From Fistularia commersonii (Eukaryota > Chordata > Actinopteri > Syngnathiformes > Fistulariidae), in NCBI GenBank assembly GCA_037954325.1, contig JBBMNZ010000001.1, forward strand, positions 9,798,258-9,862,257: 64,000 nt of DNA, read 5' to 3'. Below the pieces are notes generated by a model. That model was not told the origin of the DNA. It saw nothing but the letters and a program-made list of their open reading frames with translations, and did not search any database. The position numbers were made by a program, and so were the translations under genes. Every line of letters starts with the position of its first letter. Position 1 is the first letter of the stretch. Positions 11,860 to 24,382 of this stretch are shown in pieces.

Positions 11860-14260
11860 CAAACAAATCATTGGAAAACATACTTCGGTTTGGAAAGCTT
11901 GCCAGTGGCTTTAAAACTGTGAGCCTGGGGTGCAAGGACCCTGGGCTGAAGCATGTTCAGTCCCTGAGTAAGCAGGTATTTATGATTTTAAGGGCGCAGT
12001 CACAAACTCCAGTCTCCTTCAGGGTGACGTTCAGAGATGCCTTCTATAAGGTTTGTCAGCTCACGGCATATGAAGTCCTTTGAGTATGGGGATGTTGGCC
12101 ACAAACGGGTTGCTTTCCCACAAAGGAAACCAGAATAGGAAGGCGATCTGGTTACTGATGGCTACCACTGCGGCCAGGGGCACAATTCTTGCCACACTGC
12201 GTTGCTGACACTTCGCCCTCCAGTGCAGTGGCTCCATCCACCAGTACCGTGTGTCCAGTGAACCTGAGTCCTTATCCCATAAAAAAGACTTAATGCTGAG
12301 TTCCCCTGTTCCTACCGTAGAGCAGGACGTTGCTGAAAACAAGGTCCTGTTCTCCATGGAAACAGCAGGAGCAGGTGCGGTACCAAGTGTTTCTTGGCGC
12401 ACGAATGATTAAACTACTGTTGATAAAGATGAGTCAGGAAGCCAGTTAAGTAATGATAATGACATGAGGTCTCTGAGTCAGAAGCTGCTTCGCTTTGCAG
12501 AAGCGATAAGGAAGTGAATGACCTTTACACCCTAGAGGACATTGACTTTTTAGATGTCGCCTGTCCACAAGAAAATTTAAGATACGGATAACTTTGACAA
12601 CACTGAAACTCATCAGATCAGTAAACGCACTAAGCAAGCTGGCAAATCCTTATTCTCTTGGATGAAAGGAAAAGGTGACGGCTAAAGAAACAGCCACACC
12701 ATTGAGGAAGTCAACATGAGATACTGTAAGGAAAAGGAAGTATTATGAAGTATACGATCACTGTATCATGTATCCAGGTTTTTCTCTGGTGTTTGTCTTC
12801 CACCCCTTCATACTGATCCTAAGTATGGGCTCTTTAAACTTAAACGGCAGAAAAGACAGAAACAATAGAGCACTAAACTCTGATATCTGTTGCCAGAAAA
12901 ATCTGGATGTGCTGTTTTACAGAACCACTAAGAGTGCCGGTGTAGCCATTGTCCACAAGGCCTCAGCCAACGCACCTTATGAACGCTCTCTCTGTACAAG
13001 AGGACAAGCTCAGCAATGGTCTATGGGGCCAATGGAGTGGCCAGACATTGACCACTTTACCTGGTGGCCTCAGCTGGAGGAGGCACGCCTTTACGTTTTA
13101 GGAGTGTACCTGGGGACTGAGGCCTTTAGACAAAGAAACAGGGTAGGAGTGAAAGACCAAGTAAGTGCACAGCTGTCAAAGTGTAGGTGGCTATTGCCTT
13201 AGTTTTCATACAGGGGAAGAGTGCCACTCATCAACAGTTTGATTGCCTACACCTTTTGGCACATGCTTATTGCACTAACACCACCAAGGGGCTTGTCTGA
13301 GGAGATCCAGAAGCTAATCTTGGGCTTCCTCTGGTCCTGAAAACACTGGACCCGAGTGGCTGTGATCTATCTTCTGGTTGGAGAAGGAGGCCAAGGCATC
13401 ACTCACATTTTTCAGTACGGTATCAGCTTTTAGACTGCAGACAGCTAAGAGGATCCTGTGTGAATGTGTACACAACTGGCTGCTGACCGCATAGATGCTT
13501 CTGTAAAAGGTGGGATGGTTAGGGCTGGCCACAATGCTTTTTTGATGCAACCAAAGATTCAATCAGACTCTACTCATATCCTTCTATATCTCAGTCCGTC
13601 AGGTCCTAGCATTTAGGGGGTTGATAGTGAATCCCCAGGGTGGTGGTTAATATGAGAGCCTCTGGTTTTCAGTAATTGTCTGCAGTCCCTGTCATTGCGG
13701 TCCACAAGCCTCTGTTTCAGCCTCAGCAGAGCTAGTCTTACAAAGCTGGGTCATCTTTTACAGCTTACCTCTTATTCCTTGAATGCATTAAGGGAATCTT
13801 GACACATCCCCTCTATTAGTTTGGTGACCAGAATTACCAAGGAAATCTGTGATGGTCTTCCACCCTTTCTGAAATGCTTTGAGATGTATCACTCCTGCCC
13901 CATAGTGAGAGCCTCAACTACAGATTCCCCTCGCTGACCATCTTGCCAGGGAAAAGGGGGATGACGACAAAGATGGCCAACTATTGACCCCGAAGACCCC
14001 TATCTTGAACGAGTTTCAAGCTACAGATAAAAAAGACCTACATAACTTGTGTCAAGGTTCTTAACCTTCAACCCATATCACATGTGAAGGAATCCAACTT
14101 GCTTAACTTCTTTGGACCACACACCTCTCCAAAGGGGGGCTGGTGAGTCCTGTACAAGCCACCACTGAAAAAACAGGCAGGTGACCTCCAGTGGAGAATT
14201 GTGCATGGCACCATAGCCACAAACAGATATAAGACACAGTTTGGGCCTGGGGTGGCATGA
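11860..14260 (+). mobile_element. decayed Tx1/L1-like LINE fragments
   Basis: The open stretch 12,768-13,202 contains MGSLNLNGRKDR, which is the opening of an L1/Tx1-type endonuclease. It then jumps to MEWPDIDHFTWWPQLEEA and RLYVLGVYLGTEAFRQRN, and on to RGRVLIINSLIAYTFWHM-like sequence near 13,220, which resembles the C-terminal part of Tx1 RT. The upstream part (12,430-12,560) may derive from ORF1. There are many stops and a large internal deletion. The boundaries and the clade are uncertain. Confidence 0.55.
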
Positions 14261-15070
14261 GTTTGTTTCTTGGTTTTGGTTAGGGGTTACCTTTACTTAC
14301 CATTTATTTATATTTGGTCCAAAGTATTCAGCAAAAATAGAAAGGTATTACCATATTTTCCGGACTATAAGGTGCACCGGATTATAAGGCGCACCTTCAA
14401 TGAATGGCCAACTTAAAAAAAAAAAAAAATTGTATATAAGGTGCACCGCATTATAAGGCGCATAGAATAGAGGCTACAGTAGTGGCTGGGTTTGCCTTAT
14501 GCATCCACTAAATGGAGCTGCGCAAAAAGGGAATGTCAACAAAACAGACAGATAAGTCAGTCAAACTTTATTAATAGAATACAAACCAACATTCTGAAAA
14601 CTCTGTTCACTCCCAAAACAAGTAAATGCATTCACAATATGGTACCGCACATACCGGTAGCTCTTACCAGTATTTGCGCCGCAATTTCCAACTCAATTTC
14701 CCACCGTTTAAAGTGTTTCATAAAATGAAAACAGCAAGAAGGACCGCCTCAAAATTAATTGACGTTAAGTTCGGGTGCTAGCACTGTTGCCTTCATTCGT
14801 ATAGTGACGGTAAAGATGCTTCTACTTGCAGTTCTCTGTTCAACAACCCACAATTCAGGTTTGTCCTCCAACTGTAGCCTTCTCGCTTCTTTTCCTCGGA
14901 AACTCAGTTTGGTCTTCTTTACTTGGCGCAGGTCATCTTGTTGCTTCCTCCAATTCTGCACCATTGATTCGTTAATGTTGAATTCTCTCGCTGCTGTTCT
15001 ATTCCCATATTCTACTGCGCGACTGATAGCCTTGAGTTTAAACTCAAGTTTAAACCTAAGCGTGTCTCTT

Positions 15071-15080
15071 AGCCCCCCCC

Positions 15081-15124
<44 letters not shown>
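15071..15124. repeat. poly-C followed by CA microsatellite
   Basis: About 26 C residues directly followed by an (AC)n run, inside the pogo-like element. Length may be unstable between individuals. Confidence 0.95.
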
Positions 15125-15128
<4 letters not shown>

Positions 15129-15290
15129 CACAGAAATGAAAATGCACGCATGCACAGCGCACTACTCCTTCTTTGCTTCCTGTAGTTGCAAGATATTTTC
15201 CGGTTCAATATTGATCGATATATAGGGTGCACCGGATTATAAGACGCACTCAATTTTTGAGAAGATTAAAGGCTTTTAGGTGCGCCTTAT

Positions 15291-15508
15291 TGGTAGACGG
15301 ATGCTGGAATTGGAGCTGCCAGGCAAGAGGTCTCGAGGAAGACGAAGGAGAAGATTTATGGATGTAGTGAGAGAGGATATGAAGGTAGTTGGTCTGAGAG
15401 GGGAGGATACAGAGAATAGGGTTAGATGGAGAAAGTTGACTCGCTGTGGCGACCCCTGACGGGAAAAGCTGAAAGAAGAAGAAGAAGAAGAAGAAGAAGA
15501 AGAAGAGG
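15291..15508 (+). mobile_element. 5'-truncated RTE-like LINE with perfect 13-bp target duplication
   Basis: It begins in the C-terminal coding part (TGGTAGACGGATGCTGG), reads to the stop codon in GCGACCCCTGACGGG, and ends AAAGCTGAAAGAAG plus a (GAA)n tail. It is flanked on both sides by AGGTGCGCCTTAT (15,278-15,290 and 15,509-15,521), a textbook target-primed insertion. The target is the pogo-like element, so this LINE copy is younger. Confidence 0.93.
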
Positions 15509-15960
15509 AGGTGCGCCTTATAGTGCGGAAAAAGTGTTGTTTGGATCTGCCATATTAGCTATTTGGCTGGTCCAAAAGAATAAGTCTTGTGACCTAGGAA
15601 ATGAGGATCCAGCATAGTTTTAGAAGCACTAATTAAGACTTTTTTAAGGGTGGAACATGATTTCTTTTTAATAACTGAACCTGGGGGACTTCATTTCTAC
15701 TTGGGCAATAGGAAACATGTGTTCTATTGACAAGAATGGGAGTTAATGTCCTATTTTAAAATGGATCCCCCTGCCACTGCAATTGAGTTAATCTGAGTTA
15801 AATTTCATGTTTTCCTTGATTTTTTTTTTGTTTAATCCCAGTGTTTGAGTGAAAGGGATTTTCTCTCTCTCTCTCTAAATTGATGAGCTTTGTTTGAAAC
15901 ATTATGCAACTGTAAGCATTCTCTTCTTTTCTGATGCCACCATTAGCAGGGGACAAAATT

Positions 15961-16362
15961 TGAAACTTCTTCTTTCGGCTTTTCCCGTCAGGGGTCGCCA
16001 AAGCGAGTCAACTTTCTCCATCTAACCCTGTTCTCTGTATCCTCCTTTCTCACACCAACTACCTTCATATCCTCTCTCACTACGTCCATAAATCTTCTTT
16101 TTGGTCTTCCTCGAGACCTCTTGCCTGGCAGCTCCAATTCCAGCATCCGTCCACCAATATATTCTCTATCCCTCCTCTGTACATGACCGAACCCTCTCAG
16201 TCTGGCTTCTCTGACCTTCTCTCCAAAACATCTAACATGTGCTGTTCCTCTGATGGACTCATTCCTGATCTTATCCATCCTGGTCACTCCCAAAGAGAAC
16301 CTCAACATCTTCATCTCTGCAGCGTCTAGTTCTGCCTGCTGTCTTTTGGTCATTGTAACAGT
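15961..16362 (-). mobile_element. 5'-truncated RTE-like LINE, C-terminal end
   Basis: Minus-strand open frame 16,368-15,988 reads LRFSLGVTRMD, ESIRGTAHVRCF, FGHVQRRDREYIGGRMLELE and RRFMDVVREDMKVVGV, ending at a stop just before the CTTTCGGCTTTTCCC tail complement. The flanks share GGACAAAAT (15,951-15,959 and 16,363-16,371), a probable short target duplication. Few disabling changes occur in this segment, so the insertion is fairly recent. Confidence 0.9.
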
Positions 16363-17139
16363 GGACAAAATATTTAAAACTATTACATGGTATATCCAAA
16401 GAATTTACTTTTTACCAAACTACAAGACGGCTTCCATCTATGAGTGTGAGTCAGTTATAGTATAAACATATGATATCAAACTATATAGGGAAAAAGGCCT
16501 TTCATGGTAATGGACCGAAAGTACAGATTACGATATACAGTACAGGCATGCTGGTACAGGGGATATCCTGCCTACCTGCCTTGAGCTCTGTCAGATGAGA
16601 TCATAAGGGGAGCAGATGGGAGGGGAGCTACATGCAGGTTCAAGCAGCACCAATCTGAAATTGAGACTTGAAAGCATTGATTTCTGCTGAGGGAAGATAT
16701 ACTGTAGTAGCTACTGTTCACCCACTTCACCTGCTTTGTCATAATCTCGCCAAATACCGATAGGTGGTGCCATTAGTTCTTGATGATATTCCCAGGTACA
16801 AGCTTTTTGAAGGCTTTTATCTTTTGTCACAACACCAATGTGTGATTTTGCAATATTTAGAACTTTTAACGAGTCTTTCAATGTATTTATTTCAAAATAT
16901 AACCAAATGGATTTGAAACTTTACTAACAGGCTTCTAGACCTAACATGTAGACATCAATACTGACTTAAAAATACTGAATTAAATATTTGAAGGCTTATT
17001 AAATTCATTAAAATACTAACACCCTTAAAAATTATTTTTTTTTTTTTTCCAATAAATTAAGAAAATACGTTGGTTCTGTAAGGTCAGCTCAGGATTTTGT
17101 CAAGTCCAGGCTGTGGCACAACATACACTAAAAATGTGT

Positions 17140-17290
17140 CTACAAAGATACTCAGTCATCCAGTTTATGGTCTATCTTTGTCAAATCTTATTGTGACTCC
17201 TGGACCTAGTTTCTTTCCTTGAATACATTTCACCTCTCATCTGGAAGGATTGTTCAGTTCTCAGAACGTGGGTAAATAGCTGTGGTTTGG
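17140..17290 (-). mobile_element. Penelope-like terminal fragment
   Basis: It contains CTCAGTCATCCAG and CACCTCTCATCTGGAAGG in the same order as the end of the Penelope-like element at 47.8 kb. No coding part is present. Confidence 0.45.
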
Positions 17291-17441
17291 GGTGGGCACT
17301 CGTCTTGTAAGATGGGGTTCACTGTGATAAAAAGTATGGTATAATACACATTCATCCCCATGGGGAAAAATGAGTGTGTATGCTAACATGACTCAGAGAA
17401 TATATTATATCTACATACCTGTCTATAGAAACCCCCCCCAG

Positions 17442-17444
17442 ACA

Positions 17445-17499
<55 letters not shown>
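17442..17499. repeat. CA microsatellite
   Basis: About 28 CA units in pxdn intron 1, preceded by a poly-C stretch. Confidence 0.97.
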
Positions 17500-17500
<1 letters not shown>

Positions 17501-17748
17501 GCAGACCACCTACAAAAAGCTTTGAGAGGCTGATATTACCAGGATAATTGCAATTCCATCAAATTACATTAGATAAAGGGATGGTTCTATTATGCGATTG
17601 AAAAAAACGAAGCAAATATAAGGGGCTCTGTGTTGGGCACATTCTAAGAAAACATCATTGTTCATGTCAATTACTGCACTAGGGACCTGGTGCTGGACTA
17701 CAATTATTGGCTCCCAACAAACCCATGGCTTTATAATCCCCACATCAC

Positions 17749-18051
17749 CATTCATTCATCCATCTTCTGCCGCTTATCCTGCACTCAGGGTCGCGGGGCA
17801 TGCTGGAGCCTATCCCAGCTGTACACCCTGGACTGGTCACCAGTCAATCACAGGGCAACATACAAAGACAGACAACACTCATTGAGGGCAATTTTCCCAT
17901 TTTTTTCCAATTAACCTGCTGCATGTTTGGAATGTGGGAGGAAAGCTGAGAAACCGACACACGGGGAGAACATGCAAACAGAGAAAGGTCCCCTTGTCAG
18001 AATCAAACCAGGGTCCTTCTTGCTATGAGGCCGAAGTGCAAACCACAGTGC
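17749..18051 (+). repeat. abundant teleost interspersed repeat, copy 1
   Basis: It contains CATCCATCTTCTGCCGCTTA, GGAGCCTATCCCAGCTG, CCAATTAACCTGCTGCATG, TGTGGGAGGAAAGC and ACACGGGGAGAACATGCAAA in order. I recognise this as a very common fish repeat but cannot name its class with confidence. A second copy follows directly in the same orientation. Confidence 0.85.
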
Positions 18052-18056
18052 GGCCT

Positions 18057-18378
18057 TCTTCACTCATTAACTACTGCTTATCCTTCACTTAGGGATGCTG
18101 GAGCCCATCCCAGCTGTCATTTGGCGAGAGGTAGGTACAGCCTAGACCAGTCTCCAGTTGATTGCAGACCACATATAGAGGCCACCAATTTAATTCTATC
18201 ATTAAATCAGCTGACATTTGCCAGTTTTTTTCCAATTAACCTCTGCATGTTTTTGAACTGTGGGGGGAAATCCATGCAGACACAGGGAGAACATGCAAAG
18301 TCAACACAGAAAGGCCCACTGTGGGAATTCAAATAGCATCGTGCTGCGTGGTGGGAGCGCTAACCACTGCACCACCGT
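18057..18378 (+). repeat. abundant teleost interspersed repeat, copy 2
   Basis: Same ordered landmarks as the copy just before it (GCTTATCC, TGGAGCCCATCCCAGCTG, ATTAACCTCTGCATG, ACAGGGAGAACATGCAAA, ending CACTGCACCACCG). The two differ by many substitutions, so they are independent insertions and not a recent tandem duplication. Confidence 0.85.
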
Positions 18379-18464
18379 CTACTCTATCAACATTACTAAA
18401 CAAAAAAATCTTGGGATGTTCATTTTGTTTCATTGAATGATAAATGCTATCCTTATGCTATCCT

Positions 18465-18655
18465 TATGTATGTATGTATGTATGTATGTATTTATTTATG
18501 TGCGTGGTTCTGAGATTGCTATTGGTTGAGTGGTCACTTCTGACTTCCAACTACTGGTACTTCGGATCTTCAGTAACTGAATTGCACGTTTTGTAAGTCG
18601 CTTTGGTCCGCCAGATGACTGTAATGTAATGTAATCTAATGTAATGTAATCCTTT
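18465..18655 (+). mobile_element. L2-like LINE 3' end with (TGTAA)n tail
   Basis: It contains GATCTTCAGTAACTGAATTG, then TTTGTAAGTCGCTTTGG, then GACTGTAATG and TGTAATGTAATC repeats. The GTAAGTCGCTTTGG..TGACTGTAA motif recurs as the tail of the LINE at 40.2 kb and of the SINE inside both solo LTRs. Its left part includes a short (TATG)n run. Confidence 0.65.
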
Positions 18656-19289
18656 TCATTTTTCATTTCAGCATTTGGTTCATTAGCTCTAGGTGCTGTT
18701 GTCAGTCCCTAGGTACTGTTGGGAGGTGGTGCTGATTGCTTATGTTTGAGTTACATCCAAATACAAATTTTTACTTTTCCATCAATATGCAACACAAATA
18801 CGGTACATATCACTTCATATTTATAATTCCTTTAATTAATATTACCTATCTAGCAAAAACCTGTCATGAGGGTGACATTGTGATTTGAAAAACGAAAGGG
18901 ACAAAAAAATCACCTGAGAAAACAAGACCTGCTTTTAGTGTCAGTAAATAATTGCACGCAATGGTATGACTAAGACTAACCAACATCACAAAAAAGGAGG
19001 CAACCAACATTTTATGTCCAAGGTTTTTGAATTCAAAAAGTCTAAGACATTCACTTCCTTACTGTGCTTAAACATACTGTTGAAGTAATAAATATCTGTC
19101 ACTGCACTATACCAAAGGTGTTACCATACAAGCTTTTAAGTAGTTAAGAAAAAGCCCTCATATGACACTGATGTCTGCATATGTGAAAAAGCAGCTAGAA
19201 AAATGCAGAAGATGTTTCTGTACATTCTTGTCCAAGCCAAGACAATGAGTAAACCTGGCTGTGTCCCAATTCCTCTAGCATCTGAATAC

Positions 19290-19291
<2 letters not shown>

Positions 19292-19371
<80 letters not shown>
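19292..19371. repeat. GT microsatellite
   Basis: 40 uninterrupted GT units, the longest perfect dinucleotide run in pxdn intron 1. Confidence 0.98.
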
Positions 19372-19373
<2 letters not shown>

Positions 19374-20725
19374 ATCAGAGGAGTCATCTAGCTTTGTCTA
19401 ACACACCCAAGCAGTCTTGCCTTGGACCCTGTACACGTTGAGTCATTATTACTTGAACAAGAAAACAGCTGGCTCCTCTGTGAGTTAGGGAATCAGGGGA
19501 CCTGGTAACTCTAAATATGGCTGTGGTGGTTCGCTACTTAAATGTTTCGGGAGGTTTCTTTTTGATAAGAAGATCAAAAAGATGTCAGGAAATTCTAAGA
19601 AATACTATTACAAAACAAAATATGACACTAACTACATCTTACAATTTGTATTTGGTTTCCTTAAAAACAGAAAACCTTTATAATAACACAGGCTAGCATT
19701 TTTTTCTGGACTCAAACACTGGCATGCACGCAGGCACGCACACTCACACACAGAGTTATCTAAGGTTCAAGGAGTGCGGCTTCAGGAGAAGTTGTGAGTG
19801 TCTTTTACTGATACTGTTAGAATGAAGAACATTTATACCAAAAACTTTAAATGTGTTGTTATCAAATTTAGCTACTTCTGTCTTCCCAGGATGTGTTTTA
19901 GCAGAACTTCTGAGCCAGAGATTTTATTCATTGTAAAGTTAAATAAATCCTCCTTGACCATAAACAACATGAGAAGCACCCATCAAGCGAAAACAAATCT
20001 TCAAAATATTGCTTAAACTGAAGAAATTATAATTCAAGGTTGAGTCCAAGCATCAGATGATTTCTAAGTCATGAGATTTACACCAATAGAATGTGGACAA
20101 AAACTTGCCTCAATACCAATTTTAGGCTCTTTATTCATGATTATGTGCGACTTCTTTTTAAATTAAAGAAACTGCTTGATACAGGCCGCATGACTGCTGG
20201 AATGGTCAATAAAGTCTATGAAGGAGTGACCATGAAATACAAATGAAAGAGCAGAAAATGCATACAGCTGCAACTGAACATGTTTACTTTAAAAAATCCA
20301 GGGACATTCCATTGTGTTGTGTGATCAATTGTTTTCGGGTGAACCGAACATTTTGTACTCCACATTTGATCATATCTACATATAATCTGTTCTTGTCTTA
20401 TCTTTTTCTTATCTAATTCAAACACAAGTGGCCAAACGGGTGACCGAACCAGTCAACAGTAAAACCTGTTGCACTGATGTTGGTCAAAATGCCTTTGCCT
20501 CAGAGTTGATAAGCTCTCAAAGAGACTGATCGATACCACATAAGATTCCTTTGCAATTTGAGTACAGGATATGACTGGCAATTTACAGATTAAAGAAAAA
20601 GTCATAACATACACACACCTACAAAGATAGTAGCTCCACTGTCACAAATGCTTGCAGGAAGCTTTGGCAGCTTGAGTTATAAAAAAACATGTATTGCAAA
20701 ATTTTTGACCTGTGTTGATCAAAAT

Positions 20726-20744
20726 AATAATAATAATAATAATA

Positions 20745-20775
<31 letters not shown>

Positions 20776-20787
20776 AGATTATGAAAA

Positions 20788-20852
<65 letters not shown>

Positions 20853-20862
20853 GCATTTTCAT
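20726..20862. repeat. AAT/AT microsatellite with palindromic ends
   Basis: (ATA)n passes into (AT)n. The inner part is bounded by ATGAAAATGCATATAT on the left and its reverse complement on the right. Confidence 0.93.
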
Positions 20863-21854
20863 CTCCTCACCGGCTTTTTAACAGTGAGAAAATAAGTATA
20901 CGTATTACGACACATATTAAATTCGAATTTAAATAAAATGTAAAACAGTGTTCTCACAAATTCATTCATCATACTGAATTGGATCAACATAGGAAAGTGT
21001 AGTTCCTTTAAACAACTATCTTGGGCCCAATCTCATTGTGCAAATGAGAAAAGCTTCGGGGATTTCTGCCTTTGCATTCCATAATGCTGCAGAGACTGAA
21101 TGCCTCACAAACCCTGACAGCAGCAAATTCCACACAATGGAACTCCACTTTCCCTCTCTGACTTACTAACACTGTCACTCAGTCTGACAAGTCTACTGTT
21201 GTTGCATGGCATGGAATGATTTAGGGCATTATCCATAGAAAAATCCAGGTGCCAGGTAACCTTTAAGAGGTTGAAGAACAATGACAAATAAGTGCACAGA
21301 AAGTGCTCCTGTAGCACAATGATCAGGGCTGTTTTCAATGAATAAGATAAGCGTACAGAAAAGAGATGTCTGCATTTGGGACCATAGAAATATGGTAGTG
21401 TAGTATATGATTTTTTGTTTTTACAACTTCATGTTTATTTAGGTAATTGATTAAAGTGCAGATTGGGATCCCAGTCACGCACTTCTGGGTCCTCTAATGC
21501 GTTACCTATATACATATATATATATCTGAAGTAACCATATAAATTAATCATACATTAACTTGAAAGGATTCAACCACATGAAAAAAATAATAGTGCATTA
21601 TATAATCATCGCAACTATTCCTGACAGAACATATACCATTGGCTCTGCAGTATACAGTAATACTCAAAATGTAGATGCACTTTGACATCTAACAATGTAA
21701 GACTAAATGCTGCTTTATAAGTTTATCAAATAGTCATTGAGACAAAAATGTATGTAAAGCAACCTAACTGTTCAAACACTGAACATGGATACCTCATATC
21801 CAATATTTGAACCAACTTCAGTGTTACAAACTAGCAATACTCCAGTTTCCCCCC

Positions 21855-22130
21855 CTCCCCTGCAGGGGTCGCCACAGAAAATCAACCTTCTCCATCTATA
21901 CCTATTCGCCATATCCTCTGCGACCCCAGCTCTGCCTCCTGTCTTTTCGTCATTGTCACTGTTTCCAAATCATACAGCGTTGCTGGTCTCACCACTGTCT
22001 TGTACACCTTTCCTTTCATTCTGGCTGATAGTCTTTTATCTCAAAGTACTGCTGAACCCCTGAAACTTTCCCAGAGCATACCTCCACCACTCAAGATGTT
22101 CTTCAGCCTGTTCCCTGCGCTCAATATAGC
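21855..22130 (-). mobile_element. RTE-like LINE 3' fragment with internal deletions
   Basis: The minus-strand tail starts at the GGGTCGCCACAG complement, then jumps to the block around AGCTCTGCCTCCTGTCTTTT and CACTGTCTTGTACACCTTTC, then to AGAGCATACCTCCACC. The pieces are in the element's order, but most sequence between them is gone. Dead. Confidence 0.8.
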
Positions 22131-22140
22131 TCACACTGAA

Positions 22141-22142
<2 letters not shown>

Positions 22143-22214
<72 letters not shown>
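22143..22214. repeat. GATA microsatellite
   Basis: About 18 units of AGAT. It continues into AT-rich sequence to about 22,255. Confidence 0.97.
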
Positions 22215-22215
<1 letters not shown>

Positions 22216-22462
22216 TGTGTATATATCTATATATATAGATAAATAGATATATACATCACACATATTACTTTAACTAAAACCCTGAAAAGACTTAAAGGGA
22301 GAAGCCAGAATTTTCTGTCATGCCTCTGCCTACAGGAGTCCTTCGAAGAAAATGCTGAAAATGCTGAAACAGCTGAAAATGACATGCCCGCCAAATAGAT
22401 ATATTTATATATGTATAAATATTTATATTTGTATGTATATAAATATATATATACATATATAT

Positions 22463-22580
22463 GTGGCCCTTCGATTGACTGGTGTTCCGTGCGTACCCCG
22501 CCTCTCACCCAATGACAGCTGGGATAGGCTCCAGCATCCCCCGCGACCCTGGGTGCTGGATAAGCGAGAGAAGATGAATG
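22463..22580 (-). repeat. abundant teleost interspersed repeat, partial copy 3
   Basis: Only the 5' third is present, inverted: CAGCTGGGATAGGCTCCAGC followed by GGGTGCTGGATAAGC. Confidence 0.8.
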
Positions 22581-24380
22581 GTTTTGTAGACTTCTGAAAT
22601 CAAATGTAGGCCATGTTTTGCCTGATTGAAGCAGAATAACCATAATTGTACATTAATTAAATCTCAAAAATTAAAAATATAAAAGCAAATGATCTTCATG
22701 GGTCATAATTGATACAGTGAGAGTGACAAGAGCCGAGATTGTATCCTTAATGTGTCTGAATTTGAATAGAACACAGAAGGTTGTGAAATGGTAAATTAAT
22801 GACAGAGTTGATAAGTATTTTTCATTAAGATTAGCTACCTTTAATAAATACTGACTATATGTATTGTCAAACCAATCAAAAGTAATAAACAACCATCCTG
22901 TGACTATATCCCACCACCATGTCAATTTAGGACAACATTCGTATAAAAAGACAATTTTATAATGGGATTGTCCAACATTTCCAAAAAATAAATAATTTTC
23001 AATTTAATTCAATTACAACTGCAATCAAGTTTTGTAAGGACACCTGGATCAATGCATCCTTTCATTTCAACTGTGAGTCCCTATGGATATAAATAAAAAT
23101 GTGATCAGATGTTAGTCTAAATTTGAGTTGGAGCAACATGCTTTCTTAATTGATGGCCCTCACTTTTGATCAAACCTCAAGAGCCCCTTGATGAAATCTA
23201 ATCTTAATTGCTGGCATTTTAGGCTACAGAGGCACATTAATGCAAAAAAGTTGTGTTGCAGACAAAACCAAAGGTAACCATAACCTGAAGTGACAGCATT
23301 GGGAAACAGGGAAGAGTGACAAGTGGTTGCAGCTCAAAGATTGTACAAGAAAATGAACAAGTCTGGCAAACCACAGCAGGTTTTCTGATCTTAAAAACCC
23401 TAGCAGGACTTAAATCATAAATGGGGACTGAATTTCAATATATTTTTTGAGGTTGCCTAGGCAGGACATCATGATGACCCCTCAAAGTCTGTGTACCCCA
23501 CTAATGTTAGAGAACAGGGCTTAGTCATACCATGCAGCAGTGGCTTTATGTGATTCAGGCTGAAAATCTGACTCTTTGTAATTGATGGCTGAATGTACAA
23601 ATTTATAGACCAATGCATTATGTAATGCAATTCAAAATAAGATTGCAGGAGCCAGTTAAAAGGAACTGGTGTGGTACTGAACTGATGCAGAAATGTTCTG
23701 TGAAATGTAGGCATGTGATTCCTTTTATAACAAGTGATTAAAATGGATCATAATTTGTGCTAAAAAAAACACAGACTTAACTTTTCTGACTATGGAAAAA
23801 AACAATATAATCTGCAACACATTACATTTGTCATAAGTAATTTGTTTTATCTTCAAAAATAGACATGCCCAATGTCAAGTGGGTCAATTTTACACTACAG
23901 TTTAACCGCTAAATATGCATGCAACTCCACTACAGCAAGCCTGCATTATATTGACTAACTTTGCTAGTACGTCATGCAGGGACATCTAATGGAGAGCCCA
24001 TCCCTGCACATTGCTTGTAGTTCAGTTCACCAGCTGCGTGACCCTAAAAACTCTGTTCATTAACCTCTGCAGGCAACAGCTTAACTCACTGGCAGGTGTC
24101 CTAACTTGTTGAAAACTTCCTGAGACATTGTTATAGCCTTTGTACTGCCACAGCACCCATTATTCTCGAAAGCTATTGGTGTTATTTTGACTTAAGAGGT
24201 TTAGGAATTCCCCCAAAAGTTGTTTCAACACAAAATACAAACAATATAACTTCACCAGAGTCTACTTTGTACAGTTCACATGTGGTAAAGTGAACAAAAC
24301 ATTTAGCACTCATAGCATTTCCGTTTGCTGCGTCTGGAAAGTTAGACCCCGTTAGTTTTGACGGGGGGAGGGGGCTACTT
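22581..24380. other. pxdn intron 1, unique 5' part
   Basis: 1.8 kb next to exon 1 with no transposon, exon or RNA gene that I can recognise. Because it is the longest transposon-free stretch of the intron and borders the promoter, regulatory elements are more likely here than elsewhere, but none is demonstrated. Confidence 0.5.
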
Positions 24381-24382
24381 AC

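Larger units (their letters stand above)
14351..15536. mobile_element. decayed pogo-like (Tc1/mariner superfamily) DNA transposon
   Basis: Left end TTTTCCGGACTATAAGG with GTGCACC; right end GGTGCGCC with TTATAGTGCGGAAAA. These are inverted and nearly matching. Read on the minus strand, 15,062-14,760 encodes a pogo-type helix-turn-helix: FKLKAISRAVEYGNRTAARE, then NESMVQNWRKQQDDLRQVKK. The DDE catalytic part is absent. A poly-C/CA tract (15,071-15,124) and a LINE 3' end (15,291-15,508) lie inside. The left end also contains the GGATTATAAGGCGCA motif repeated internally. Confidence 0.75.

Noticed and set aside
12768..13202. A single-exon host gene of 144 codons
   Set aside because: The opening resembles a Tx1-type endonuclease start and the end resembles the element's RT C-terminus, joined by a deletion.
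14759..15127. Plus-strand 122-codon frame ending in poly-Pro and His-Thr repeats
   Set aside because: It is the antisense of the pogo-type HTH and then reads through poly-C and CA repeats.
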